Assembly: GCF_014489635.1 (NCBI RefSeq)
Contig: NZ_CP060828.1
Span: 2,294,001 to 2,358,000, forward strand
Length of the DNA stretch: 64,000 nucleotides
Source: Streptomyces roseirectus
GTDB taxonomy: Bacteria; Actinomycetota; Actinomycetes; Streptomycetales; Streptomycetaceae
Reading direction: 5' to 3'
Shown piece after piece: positions 51,998 to 60,758 of the stretch. The position numbers and the translations under genes are program-made. Each line of letters starts with the position of its first letter. Position 1 is the first letter of the stretch. The notes under the pieces are model-generated. The model worked only from the letters and a program-made list of their open reading frames with translations, did not search any database and was not told the DNA's origin.

Positions 51998-53260
51998 TCA
52001 GTTCAACCCCGCCGCAAACCCCCGCAACTCCCGTACAGCCTCCCGGAGTTCACGGTTCACAACCCGCCCCGCCCGCTTCACGACCCGCCCGGCGACAAGG
52101 ACGGTGTCCACGTTGTGCGGCCCGGCGGAGGTGACGACGGCGGCGACAGGATCGCGCTCCGCCGTGAGGACGTTGAGGTCATCGAGGCGGAGAAGAACGA
52201 CGTCGGCCTGCTTGCCGGGCCGCAGGGACCCGGTCCGATCGCCGAGGCCGAGCGCGGTGGCGCCATCGATGGTGGCCATGCGCAGCACATCGGCGACGGT
52301 CAGCGGCACCTCGTCGGCCAGCCGGCTGGCCAGCAGCGCCGCGCGCATCACGGAGAACATGTCCCCCGGCGCGGAGGTGACCGTATCGGCGCCGAGACCG
52401 GTGACGACGCCCGCACGGCGCAGGCGTCCGGCGACGGGCGAGCGGTTGCCGAGCATCGCCTCGGCACCGGGGGCCGCGCACGCGGTGGCACCGGAGTCGG
52501 CGATCAGCTTGAGTTCGCCGTCGTCGAGCGTGTTGCCGTGGACGTAGAGGATCCGCTCACGCAGCAGGCCCGCGTCGCGCAGGGCGGTGACCGGGCGCGA
52601 CGCGAGGGGCGTCGAGGCGACGTGGAAGGTGACCGGCAGATCCAGTTCGTCGACGGCGCGCCACTCCTCCGTGATCCGCTCGACCGGCGCGAACGACGGC
52701 CCGAGCGGCGCGTACGCGAGGGTGACGAGCGCCCGGTCGCTCGCGAGCCGCTGGTTGCGCACCCGGTACAGGTCGTCGAGGCCGTCCCCGCCGGTGACGG
52801 GGGTGCCGTAGCCGTAGACCGCGCGCAGCCCGGACTCGATGAGGGCGTCGACGGCCGCGTCGGCGTGCTCCGGGGAGTAGGTGATGTGGGAGTGGTCGAG
52901 CTGGGTGGTGATGCCGGAGTCGACGCACTCCAGGGCGGCGGCGAGGGTCGCCGCGTAGACGGCGCCGGGCGTGAACTGGGGTCCGTAGCGGGCGAGTGCG
53001 GCGAGGTAGCCGGCGAGGTCGGTGTCGACGGCGGCGCCGCGCAGGGCGGACTGCCACAGGTGGCGGTGGGCGTCGACGAACCCGGGCAGGACGATCCGGT
53101 CGGTGGCGTCGATGACGGTGGCCCCCGCGTCCGGGAGCCCCCGGCCGAGGGCGAGGATCCTGCCGTCCTCGATCAGGACGTCCGTGGCGTGCGTGGCGTG
53201 GGGGTGCGGCTCGGTGTCGACGACACGGCCGTTGCGGATCAGGATACGGGGATCTGTCAC
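51998..53260 (-). CDS. Amidohydrolase (chlorohydrolase/deaminase-like)
   Basis: 420 aa from the GTG at 53260 (VTDPRILIRNGRVVDTE); an in-frame GTG at 53302 would overlap the short direct repeats upstream. Amidohydrolase superfamily: DRIVLPGFVDAHRHLWQSALRG gives the metal HxH (core PGFVDAHRHLWQS), then TQLDHSHITYSPEHAD, VTFHVAST and LGADTVTSAPGDMFS with the catalytic Asp. The family includes TrzN/AtzB-like chlorohydrolases and N-deaminases that release ammonia or chloride from rings. Substrate not predictable. Confidence 0.87.
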   Translation of the reverse strand: MTDPRILIRNGRVVDTEPHPHATHATDVLIEDGRILALGRGLPDAGATVIDATDRIVLPGFVDAHRHLWQSALRGAAVDTDLAGYLAALARYGPQFTPGAVYAATLAAALECVDSGITTQLDHSHITYSPEHADAAVDALIESGLRAVYGYGTPVTGGDGLDDLYRVRNQRLASDRALVTLAYAPLGPSFAPVERITEEWRAVDELDLPVTFHVASTPLASRPVTALRDAGLLRERILYVHGNTLDDGELKLIADSGATACAAPGAEAMLGNRSPVAGRLRRAGVVTGLGADTVTSAPGDMFSVMRAALLASRLADEVPLTVADVLRMATIDGATALGLGDRTGSLRPGKQADVVLLRLDDLNVLTAERDPVAAVVTSAGPHNVDTVLVAGRVVKRAGRVVNRELREAVRELRGFAAGLN

Positions 53261-53264
53261 ATCG

Positions 53265-53309
53265 AGAAAGCTACCCTGAAAGGCAACAAGAAAGCTATTC
53301 ACAAAGCTA
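53265..53309. repeat. Short direct repeats AAAGCTA upstream of the amidohydrolase gene
   Basis: AAAGCTA occurs at 53267-53273, 53291-53297 and 53303-53309 (starts 24 and 12 bp apart). On the coding strand these are TAGCTTT units immediately before the chosen GTG. Iterated phasing suggests a regulator-binding site or a decayed start region. Confidence 0.45.
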
Positions 53310-53359
53310 TCCAGGCAGAGAACAGGGGCGGCCCCGCACCCGGAACCGCCCCGCGTCCC

Positions 53360-56300
53360 TCACACGTTCCGCCGGTACTGGCCTCCCACCTCGAAGAACG
53401 CCTCCGTCACCTGCTGGAGCGTGCACACCCGGGCCGCCTCCATGAGGACGGCGAAGACGTTGCCGTCGCCCACCGCCGCCTCCTTCAGCGCGGCCAGCGC
53501 CCGGTCCGCCTCGCTCCGGTGGCGGGCCCGGAAGCCGGTGACCCGCTCCAGCTGGGACCGCTTCTCCTCCTCGGTCGCGCGGGCGAGTTCGACCGGCCCC
53601 GGGGCGGCGTCGGCGGCGTGCGGGTTGCGGAAGGTGTTGACGCCGACGATCGGCAGCGTGCCGTCGTGCTTGCGCTGCTCGTAGAGCATCGACTCGTCCT
53701 GGATCCGCCCGCGCTGGTAGCCGGTCTCCATCGCGCCCAGCACACCGCCGCGTTCGCTGATCCGCTCGAACTCCTGGAGCACCGCCTCCTCGACGAGGTC
53801 GGTCAACTCGTCGATGACGTAGGACCCTTGGAGCGGGTTCTCGTTCATCGCGAGGCCCCACTCGCGGTTGATGATGAGCTGGATCGCGAGCGCCCGGCGC
53901 ACCGACTCCTCGGTCGGGGTGGTGACGGCCTCGTCGTAGGCGTTGGTGTGGAGGCTGTTGCAGTTGTCGTAGAGGGCGATGAGCGCCTGGAGGGTGGTGC
54001 GGATGTCGTTGAAGTCCATCTCCTGGGCGTGCAGGGAGCGTCCGGAGGTCTGGACGTGGTACTTCAGCTTCTGGCTGCGCTCGTTCGCGCCGTACTTCTC
54101 CCTCATCGCGACGGCCCAGATGCGGCGGGCGACCCGGCCGAGGACCGCGTACTCGGGGTCCATGCCGTTGGAGAAGAAGAAGGAGAGGTTGGGCGCGAAG
54201 TCGTCGATGTGCATACCGCGCGCCAAGTACGCCTCGACGTAGGTGAATCCGTTGGCGAGGGTGAAGGCGAGCTGGCTGATGGGGTTCGCGCCGGCCTCGG
54301 CGATGTGGTAGCCGGAGATGGAGACGGAATAGAAGTTGCGGACCTTCTGCTGGATGAACCACTCCTGGATGTCGGCCATCATCCGCAAGGAGAACTCGGT
54401 GGAGAACAGGCAGGTGTTCTGCCCCTGGTCCTCCTTGAGGATGTCCGCCTGGACCGTGCCGCGCACGCTCGCCAGCGCCTCGGCGCGCAGCTCCGCCGCC
54501 TCCTCCTCGGACGGCTCGCGGCCCTCGGCTTCGCGGAAGGCGTCGATGCGCTGGTCCGTCACGGTGTTGAGGAAGAACGCGAGGACCGTCGGCGCGGGCC
54601 CGTTGATCGTCATCGACACGGAGGTGGTGGGCGCGACCAGGTCGAAGCCGTCGTAGAGGGCCTTCATGTCGTCGAGGGTGGCGACGGAGACGCCTGAGGT
54701 GCCGACCTTGCCGTAGATGTCGGGGCGTTCGTCGGGGTCGCGGCCGTAGAGGGTCACCGAGTCGAAGGCCGTGGACAGGCGGGTCGCGGGCTGGCCCTCG
54801 GAGAGGAGCTTGAAGCGCCGGTTGGTGCGGAAGGGGTCGCCCTCGCCGGCGAACATGCGGGCCGGGTCCTCGCCGTCCCGCTTGAAGGGGAACACCCCCG
54901 CCGTGAAGGGGAAGTGGCCGGGCAGGTTCTCGCGGCGCCAGTAGGTCACCAGCTCGCCGTGGTCGGTGGACCGGGGCAGGGCGACGCGCGGGACGCGGTT
55001 GCCGGAGAGGGATTCGCGGGTCAGCCTGGTGCGGATCTCCTTGCCGCGCACGGTGACGACCTGCTCGTCCCCGGAGTACGAGGCGACCACGGCAGGCCAG
55101 TTCGCGATCTGGTCGGCGGTCTCGGCGGGGAGGGCGCGACGGGCCTCGGTGGTGAGCGCGCGCACGTTCGCGGCGTCGGAACCCGCCCGCTCCAGCTCCT
55201 CCTCGACGGCTTCGAGCCGCTGCAACCGGCGTGCGGCGTCCGCGAGTTGGACCGTGCGGGCGTGGTAGGCGCGGACGGTGTCGGTGATCTCGGCGAGGTA
55301 GCGGACGCGGTCGGCGGGGACGACCTGGCGGATGCCGGAGGAGTGCCGGACGGCGACGGGGGCCAGGACACCCTCCGTGACGGGCAGCCCCTTGTCCGCG
55401 AGGACCGACCTCAAGTGCTGGTAGAGCGCGGTGACTCCGTCGTCGTTGAAGGTCGCGGCGCTCGTGCCGTACACCGGCATGTCCTCGGGCCGCTGCCCGA
55501 ACGCCTCCCGGTTGCGGACCAGTTGGCGGCCCACGTCACGCAACGCGTCCTTCGCGCCCCGGCGTTCGAACTTGTTGATGGCGACCGTGTCCGCGAAGTC
55601 GAGCATGTCGATCTTCTCCAGCTGCGAGGCCGCGCCGAACTCCGGTGTCATCACGTACAGCGAGGTGTCGACGAACGGCACGATCGCCGCGTCGCCCTGC
55701 CCGATGCCGGGCGTCTCGACGATGACCAGGTCGAACCCGGCGGCCTTCACGACCCCGATGACGTCGGCCAGGTGCGCGGGCAGTTCATGGCTGCCTCGGG
55801 TGGCGAGGGAGCGGAAGAACACCCGGTTGCCGTCGAGGGAGTTCATCCGGATCCGGTCGCCGAGCAGGGCCCCTCCCCCGCGCCGCCGGGTCGGGTCGAC
55901 GGCGATCACCGCGATCCGCAGCTTGTCCTGCTGGTCGAGCCTGAGACGCCGGACGAGTTCGTCGGTGAGCGAGGACTTGCCCGAGCCGCCGGTGCCGGTG
56001 ATGCCGAGGACCGGGACCGCGCGCGCCGGTTCGGTGAACTCCCGTGGCAGCTTGCCGAGTTCGGCGCCGGTGATGGCGCGGGCGAGGGCGGAGCGGTCGC
56101 CGGCGAGCACGGCGTCGAGGTCGGCCGGACGCTCGTCCCAGAGGTCGGTGTCGCAGGCTGCCACGACCGAGTTGACCATCCCGGCGAGCCCCATCCGCTG
56201 CCCGTCCTCCGGGGAGAAGATGGTCACGCCGGACGCGCGCAGCCGGGTGATCTCCTCGGGCACGATGACGCCGCCCCCGCCGCCGACGACCTTCACGTGT

Positions 56301-56572
56301 CCGGCGCCCCGCTCGCGCAGCGACTCGACCAGGTACTCGAAGTACTCGACGTGGCCGCCCTGGTACGAGGAGACGGCCACCCCGTGCGCGTCCTCCTCCA
56401 GGGCCGCGTCCACGACCTCGCGCACCGAGCGGTTGTGCCCGAGGTGGATCACCTCCGCGCCCTGCGACTGGAAGATCCGCCGCATGATGTTGATCGAGGC
56501 GTCGTGCCCGTCGAACAGGGCGGAGGCGGTGACGAGCCGGACGGGGTTCCTGGGCCGGTGCAGTGCGCTCAT
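53360..56572 (-). CDS. icmF: Fused isobutyryl-CoA mutase IcmF
   Basis: 1070 aa, ATG at 56572 after GGAAGG. Domain order is that of IcmF. The B12-binding domain comes first, with the lower-ligand motif ALFDGHDASINIMRR (His at residue 23). A MeaB-type G-protein follows: P-loop GTGGSGKSS near 192, AVDPTRRRGGGALLGDR, NKFERRGAKD. The C-terminal mutase TIM barrel has TRLSTAFDSVTLYGRDPDERPDIYGKVGTSG (core GRDPDERPDIYGKVGTSG), SMTINGPAPTVLAFFLN and YSVSISGYHIAEAGANP. It converts isobutyryl-CoA to n-butyryl-CoA (and often isovaleryl/pivalyl-CoA), with built-in chaperone function. An extended palindrome precedes it. Confidence 0.95.
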   Translation of the reverse strand: MSALHRPRNPVRLVTASALFDGHDASINIMRRIFQSQGAEVIHLGHNRSVREVVDAALEEDAHGVAVSSYQGGHVEYFEYLVESLRERGAGHVKVVGGGGGVIVPEEITRLRASGVTIFSPEDGQRMGLAGMVNSVVAACDTDLWDERPADLDAVLAGDRSALARAITGAELGKLPREFTEPARAVPVLGITGTGGSGKSSLTDELVRRLRLDQQDKLRIAVIAVDPTRRRGGGALLGDRIRMNSLDGNRVFFRSLATRGSHELPAHLADVIGVVKAAGFDLVIVETPGIGQGDAAIVPFVDTSLYVMTPEFGAASQLEKIDMLDFADTVAINKFERRGAKDALRDVGRQLVRNREAFGQRPEDMPVYGTSAATFNDDGVTALYQHLRSVLADKGLPVTEGVLAPVAVRHSSGIRQVVPADRVRYLAEITDTVRAYHARTVQLADAARRLQRLEAVEEELERAGSDAANVRALTTEARRALPAETADQIANWPAVVASYSGDEQVVTVRGKEIRTRLTRESLSGNRVPRVALPRSTDHGELVTYWRRENLPGHFPFTAGVFPFKRDGEDPARMFAGEGDPFRTNRRFKLLSEGQPATRLSTAFDSVTLYGRDPDERPDIYGKVGTSGVSVATLDDMKALYDGFDLVAPTTSVSMTINGPAPTVLAFFLNTVTDQRIDAFREAEGREPSEEEAAELRAEALASVRGTVQADILKEDQGQNTCLFSTEFSLRMMADIQEWFIQQKVRNFYSVSISGYHIAEAGANPISQLAFTLANGFTYVEAYLARGMHIDDFAPNLSFFFSNGMDPEYAVLGRVARRIWAVAMREKYGANERSQKLKYHVQTSGRSLHAQEMDFNDIRTTLQALIALYDNCNSLHTNAYDEAVTTPTEESVRRALAIQLIINREWGLAMNENPLQGSYVIDELTDLVEEAVLQEFERISERGGVLGAMETGYQRGRIQDESMLYEQRKHDGTLPIVGVNTFRNPHAADAAPGPVELARATEEEKRSQLERVTGFRARHRSEADRALAALKEAAVGDGNVFAVLMEAARVCTLQQVTEAFFEVGGQYRRNV

Positions 56573-56614
56573 GGGGACCTTCCAACAGCACGCGTCGAGA
56601 TACTTGGTCGAGAT

Positions 56615-56654
56615 ACTTGGACGTCCTACTAAATAAATACTAGGACGTCCAAGT
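56615..56654. promoter_or_regulatory. Long operator-like inverted repeat upstream of icmF
   Basis: Perfect 14-bp arms ACTTGGACGTCCTA (56615-56628) and TAGGACGTCCAAGT (56641-56654) around an AT-rich 12-bp centre (CTAAATAAATAC). Each arm contains GGACGTCC. An additional direct copy of GATACTTGG lies at 56599-56607. The site is 43 bp upstream of the icmF start and is typical of a TetR-type operator. Confidence 0.75.
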
Positions 56655-56677
56655 GAATTCGTGGGGTCCGGATCCCC

Positions 56678-57421
56678 TCAGATCCCCGCCGCGAGCCGCG
56701 CGAGCATGTCGTGGGCCGCCACCAGCGACGGTCCGTACCAGGTCAGCGACCGTCCGCTCACCAGCCGTACCGTCCGCCCCGGGAACATCTCGGGCCCGTC
56801 CTCCGCCGTGAACACGTACGGCTCGTCGGGCAGCAGCACGGCGTCCGCGCGGATCTCCGCGGCCTCGACGCGCGGATACCGGCCCCGCGCGTCCCCGTCG
56901 AACACGTTGGCGAGCCCGGCGCGGCGCAGCAGGTCCCCGGTGAAGGTGGAGCCGCCGACGACCATCCAGGGGTCGCGCCAGACGGGGACGGCGACGGTCG
57001 CGGTGACCGGCGCCGGCGCGCCGCCCCACAGCTCCCGCGCCTCGCCGAGCCAGCCGGGCTCCGCCACCCGCAGAGCCTGAGTGAACAGCCGTCCGAGCGA
57101 GTCGAGGGCCTGCGGGACCGTCTCCACGACGGTCACCCACACCGGCACGCCCGCCGCCCGCAGCCGGGCCACGTCCAGCTCGCGGTTCTCCTCCTTGTTC
57201 GCGATCACCAGGTCCGGCGCGAGCGCGGCGATCGCCGCCCGGTCCGGGTTCTTCGTCCCCCGCACCCGGCTCACCCCGAGGTCCGCCGGATGCGTGCACC
57301 AGTCGGTCGCCCCGACGAGGACGCCCGTCCCGGCCAGGGCCTCGGTCAGCGAGGGCACGAGGGAGACGACGCGGCGGGGCGGACGCGGCAGGTGGACCGG
57401 GGTTCCCATGTCGTCGTACAT
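56678..57421 (-). CDS. BtuF-like helical-backbone metal receptor (no signal peptide)
   Basis: 247 aa from the ATG at 57421; a GTG at 57445 is the longer option. Type III periplasmic-binding fold with the metal/B12-receptor pattern: RRVVSLVPSLTEALA, VGATDWCTHPADL, PDLVIANKEENRELDVARL, GVPVWVTVVETVPQALDSL. There is no signal peptide or lipobox, so it is cytoplasmic, unlike transporter receptors. It ends 106 bp from the icmF start on the same strand, so a corrinoid-related role beside the B12-dependent mutase is an attractive but unproved idea. Confidence 0.8.
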   Translation of the reverse strand: MYDDMGTPVHLPRPPRRVVSLVPSLTEALAGTGVLVGATDWCTHPADLGVSRVRGTKNPDRAAIAALAPDLVIANKEENRELDVARLRAAGVPVWVTVVETVPQALDSLGRLFTQALRVAEPGWLGEARELWGGAPAPVTATVAVPVWRDPWMVVGGSTFTGDLLRRAGLANVFDGDARGRYPRVEAAEIRADAVLLPDEPYVFTAEDGPEMFPGRTVRLVSGRSLTWYGPSLVAAHDMLARLAAGI

Positions 57422-57445
57422 CCCGGCACTGTGCCACAGGGGCAC

Positions 57446-57630
57446 GCCGGGATGCCCGCGGGGCGGGTGGGCGGCGGCCGGGGTCCGCCGAGGGGCGTCG
57501 GGACAGGGGGCGTCGGGTTGCGGGGCGCCGGGACGGAGGGCGCCGGATTGCGGGCGCTGGGGCAGGGGGCGTCGGGTCGGAAGGCGTCGGATCGCGGGAC
57601 GTCGGAGCAGAGGGCGTCAGGCGTACGGCT
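57446..57630. repeat. G-rich imperfect tandem repeat
   Basis: Repeated 18-20 bp units of the kind gggcgtcggrttgcgggrc (for example 57500-57610). Simple GC-rich sequence with no gene features, between the SARP gene end and the BtuF-like gene start. Confidence 0.6.
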
Positions 57631-57635
57631 CGCGT

Positions 57636-58442
57636 TCACGCGCCGCCGTAGGCGACGCCCGCCGTGCGCTCGTCCAGGGCCGTGTCGCCGGAGAGGACGG
57701 CGTGGTGGAGCTGGCGCAGGGAGGGGGAGGGTTCGAGGCCCAGTTCGGTGACGAGGGCGCCGCGCAGGCGCTGGTACGCCTCCAGGGCCCGCCAGGCGCC
57801 GCCGGAGCGGTGCAGGGCCAGCATGAACTGGGCGCAGAACCGCTCGTGCATGGGGTGACGTGCCGTCAGAACCCGGAGTTCCGGGACGACTTCGGCGTGC
57901 CGGCCGAGCCGGATGTCGGCCTCGATGCGCCGCTCCAGCGCGGCCATCCGGTTCTCCTCCAGCCGCAGCACCTCCAGTTCGAGCACGCTGCCCGCGCGGA
58001 CGTCGACCAGGGCCGGCCCGTGCCACAGGTTGAGGGCGTCGCCGAGGAGGCGGGAGGCGGTGCGGTAGTCGCCGGCGTCGTAGGCGAAGCGGCCGTCGGC
58101 GACCAGCTGCTCGAACTCCTGGACGTCGACCTGGCCGGGCTGCACGCGCAGCAGGTAGCCGCCGAACTGGGTGACGAGGACGTCCTTCGCGCTGCGCGTC
58201 GGGTCGCCGGCGAGGCCCGCCGCGATCCTGCGGCGCAGTTGGAGGATGTAGGTCTGGAGGGTCGTCGACGCGCTGCGGGGGATCCGTTCGCCCCAGATCT
58301 CCGCCATCAGCGTCGGCACGGTGACGACGTGGTCCGCCTGGAGGGCGAGCAACGCCAGAATCTGCCGGGGTTTGGCCGCGCTGGGAACCACCGAGGTTCC
58401 GTGGACGTGCGCGGACAGCGGTCCCAATACCTTGATCTCCAT
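57636..58442 (-). CDS. SARP-family pathway regulator
   Basis: 268 aa, ATG at 58442 with GGGAG upstream. OmpR-type winged HTH first (MEIKVLGPLSAHVHGT, AAKPRQILALLALQAD, TTLQTYILQLRRRIAAG). Then the bacterial transcriptional activation domain (GQVDVQEFEQLVADGRFAYDAGDYRTASRLLGDALNLWHGPALVDV, core ALNLWHGPALVDV; LRVLTARHPMHERFCAQFMLALHRSG, core HPMHERFCAQFMLALHRSG). Length matches small SARPs such as ActII-ORF4 and DnrI, which activate secondary-metabolite genes by binding direct repeats. The PKS/FAAL-type genes at 62.2-64 kb are the likely target. Confidence 0.93.
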   Translation of the reverse strand: MEIKVLGPLSAHVHGTSVVPSAAKPRQILALLALQADHVVTVPTLMAEIWGERIPRSASTTLQTYILQLRRRIAAGLAGDPTRSAKDVLVTQFGGYLLRVQPGQVDVQEFEQLVADGRFAYDAGDYRTASRLLGDALNLWHGPALVDVRAGSVLELEVLRLEENRMAALERRIEADIRLGRHAEVVPELRVLTARHPMHERFCAQFMLALHRSGGAWRALEAYQRLRGALVTELGLEPSPSLRQLHHAVLSGDTALDERTAGVAYGGA

Positions 58443-58560
58443 AGCGTGCTCTCCCTTTTCGAGTCGCATCCCCTGGACCCGGGTGTCCCCCACTCGGAGC
58501 GTGCTGCGCATGCTCCCATCCGTGGTCGGGGGCGCCCAGTGAGCAACGCACGAGCGCAAT

Positions 58561-58575
58561 CATGAAAAATTCATG
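58561..58575. promoter_or_regulatory. Palindrome CATGAA-AAA-TTCATG between SARP and kinase genes
   Basis: Perfect 6-bp arms with a 3-bp centre, AT-rich, in the 422-bp divergent gap between the SARP gene (start 58442) and the histidine-kinase gene (start 58865). Candidate binding site for a dimeric regulator. The rest of the gap shows no gene. Confidence 0.45.
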
Positions 58576-58864
58576 GTCGGCCCATGACGCGCACAGCTCC
58601 CCCGTCCGGGTCCGGTTCGCCCAGAATCTGACCGCGCACACGCTCGATTCCTCCGGGATTCCGCCGTCTTCGACGACCGGCGGCCGGGAAGCGGTGCGCC
58701 CGACGGCTTGCCTCCCGCGCGCCGTGAGCGCCGGTCTGCCTCCGGCGTGAACTGCCGGGCCCTGATGCCGGGTTCCGCCAATCAATCCCCGTTCGGCCAG
58801 CCTCCGAAGGGCTGGAACAACGTATATTTCGAACAGTTCCAGCGGTCTTACGAGGAGGCACCGC

Positions 58865-60103
58865 ATGGCCGACCCGTTTCGCCATACGGACACCGGAGCC
58901 GGTCACGAGGGGTCGGGCGCGTCCTTAGGCGAGGACGGAAGACGGCGGCCCCGTCCGGACGGGGACATTCCGGCGGCCCACGTCGTGAAGTTCGTCGCCG
59001 TCGCCGTGCTGTGCGGCTACTCGGCGGTGCTCGTGCTCAACGTCCTGTGGCACAAGCCGGGGCCGGGGAAGCTGGCGCTGTGCCTGGCGTGTGTGACGGC
59101 CCTCGTCGGGGTCCAACTCCTGCACATCACCCCGAAGATGCGGCGCCGGCCGCTGCGCTGGAAGGTGCTCACGCTCGGCGTCCAGACGGTCCTGACGTTC
59201 CTGCCGTTCATGTGGTTCGGGGTGACCTGGGCCGGGGTCGGCGGTGTCCTCGGTGCCTCACTGCTGCTCCTGCTGCCCCGTCCGCTGTCCTGGGTCCTGT
59301 TCGGACTCGTCGCCGCGGCGATCTGCGCGTACACCGTGCACCTGGGGCTGCCGGTGGTCAGCCAGATCTACACGCCGCTGACCACGGTGCTCACGGGTCT
59401 GGTGCTGCACGGGCTGACGCGGCTGACCGATCTCGTGCGTGAAGTCCACGCCACGCGCGCCGAGTTGGCCCGGATGGCGGTCGCGCAGGAGCGGCTGCGG
59501 ATCTCCCGGGACGTGCACGATCTGCTGGGCTACAGCCTCTCCGCGATCACCCTGAAGTGCGAGTTGATCCACCGGCTGGTGCCGGTGCACCCCGGGCGGG
59601 CACTGGACGAGGTCGCGTCCGTCCTCGAAGTGTCCCGGCAGGCCGTCGCGGACGCGCGGCTGGTCGCCCACAGCTACCGGGAGATGTCGCTCGCGGACGA
59701 GGCGGAGTCGGCGGCGGCGGTGCTGGCGGCTGCGGATATCCGCACCACGATGGACATCTCCTGCGGACGGCTGCACCCTGCGGTGGACACGGTGCTCGCG
59801 ACCACGCTGCGCGAGGGTGTCACCAACATCCTGCGCCACAGCAAGGCGCAGACCTGTGAGATCAGGGCCGTGCGCGAAGGGGAGAGCGTGCGGCTCGTGC
59901 TCGTGAACGACGGGGTGGGCGGCAAGGACCGGCCGGCCGCCCCGGGCTGCGGGCTCGACAACCTCCGGAGCAGGGTCGACGCGGTCGGGGGGCGACTGAC
60001 GGCCATGGTCCGGGAGGACGGAAGGTTCCGGCTTGTCGCTAAAGTACCCGTACGGCCGAACTCCTCGGCGGCACCGACCAATGCCGTGCGGGAGATCGCG
60101 TAA
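58865..60103 (+). CDS. NarL-type sensor histidine kinase
   Basis: 412 aa, ATG at 58865 after GAGGAGG. A cytoplasmic N-terminus precedes four to six membrane helices (FVAVAVLCGYSAVLVLNVL, LALCLACVTALVGVQLL, VLTFLPFMWFGVTWAGVGG, ALSWVLFGLVAAAICAYTVH, the last as WVLFGLVAAAICAYTV). The HisKA_3 phospho-site is ERLRISRDVHDLLGYSLSAI with His218. The ATPase has the N-box EGVTNILRHSKA and GCGLDNLRSRVDAVGG. Membrane-helix density and short loops resemble DesK-like sensors. The response-regulator gene follows 40 bp downstream. Confidence 0.92.
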   Translation: MADPFRHTDTGAGHEGSGASLGEDGRRRPRPDGDIPAAHVVKFVAVAVLCGYSAVLVLNVLWHKPGPGKLALCLACVTALVGVQLLHITPKMRRRPLRWKVLTLGVQTVLTFLPFMWFGVTWAGVGGVLGASLLLLLPRPLSWVLFGLVAAAICAYTVHLGLPVVSQIYTPLTTVLTGLVLHGLTRLTDLVREVHATRAELARMAVAQERLRISRDVHDLLGYSLSAITLKCELIHRLVPVHPGRALDEVASVLEVSRQAVADARLVAHSYREMSLADEAESAAAVLAAADIRTTMDISCGRLHPAVDTVLATTLREGVTNILRHSKAQTCEIRAVREGESVRLVLVNDGVGGKDRPAAPGCGLDNLRSRVDAVGGRLTAMVREDGRFRLVAKVPVRPNSSAAPTNAVREIA

Positions 60104-60143
60104 TCGTCACCGCACACGCGGACACGCTTGATCAGGGGGAATC

Positions 60144-60758
60144 ATGCTGTCGGTGAAGATTCTGCTCGCCGAGGACGTCCACATGGTCCGGGGAGCACTG
60201 GTGGCCCTGCTGGAACTGGAGCCCGACCTCCAGGTCGTCGCGTCGGTGGACCGCGGCGACCTGATCGTGGAGACGGCGCTGCGCACCCGCCCCGACGTCG
60301 CCGTCGTCGACATCGACCTCCCCGGTACGGACGGCATCACGGCCGCCGCCGAGCTGCACGAGCGGCTGCCGGCCTGCCGGGTCCTCATCCTCACCAGCCT
60401 CGGGCGGCCCGGCATGGTCCGCCGGGCCCTGTCCGCCCACGTCTGCGGCTTCCTCCTCAAGGACGCGCCCCCCTATCGGCTCGCCCACTCCGTCCGCGCG
60501 GTCGCCGCCGGGAAACGCGTCGTCGACCCCCAACTCGCGCTCTCCGCCTGGGAAGCCGCCGAGTCCCCCCTCTCCCCCCGCGAGGCCGAAGTCCTCCGCC
60601 TCGCCTCCCGAGGCGCCGACGCCGCCGAGATCGCCGACGCCCTCTACCTGACCAAGGGCACCGTCCGCAACTACCTCACCGCCATCGTCGCCAAACTCAA
60701 CGCCCGCAACCGCATCGACGCGATCCGCATAGCCCGCGAGGCCGACTGGATCCCGTGA
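60144..60758 (+). CDS. NarL/LuxR-type response regulator
   Basis: 204 aa, ATG at 60144 with GGGGG upstream. Receiver domain with acidic pocket AEDVHM and phospho-acceptor Asp56 (PDVAVVDIDLPGTDG). The conserved Thr/Ser (ILTSLG) and Lys (LLKDAP) are also present. LuxR-type HTH at the C-terminus: PLSPREAEVLRLASRGADAAEIADALYLTKGTVRNYLTAIVAKL (core LYLTKGTVRNYLTAIVAKLNARNR). Pairs with the kinase upstream. Length and motifs resemble DesR-like regulators. It may control the SARP or the biosynthetic genes nearby. Confidence 0.93.
   Translation: MLSVKILLAEDVHMVRGALVALLELEPDLQVVASVDRGDLIVETALRTRPDVAVVDIDLPGTDGITAAAELHERLPACRVLILTSLGRPGMVRRALSAHVCGFLLKDAPPYRLAHSVRAVAAGKRVVDPQLALSAWEAAESPLSPREAEVLRLASRGADAAEIADALYLTKGTVRNYLTAIVAKLNARNRIDAIRIAREADWIP

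Noticed and set aside
51158..54697. Very long open frame on the plus strand (about 1179 codons)
   Set aside because: It is antisense to the metallo-hydrolase, amidohydrolase and icmF genes; typical GC-rich shadow reading with no family features.
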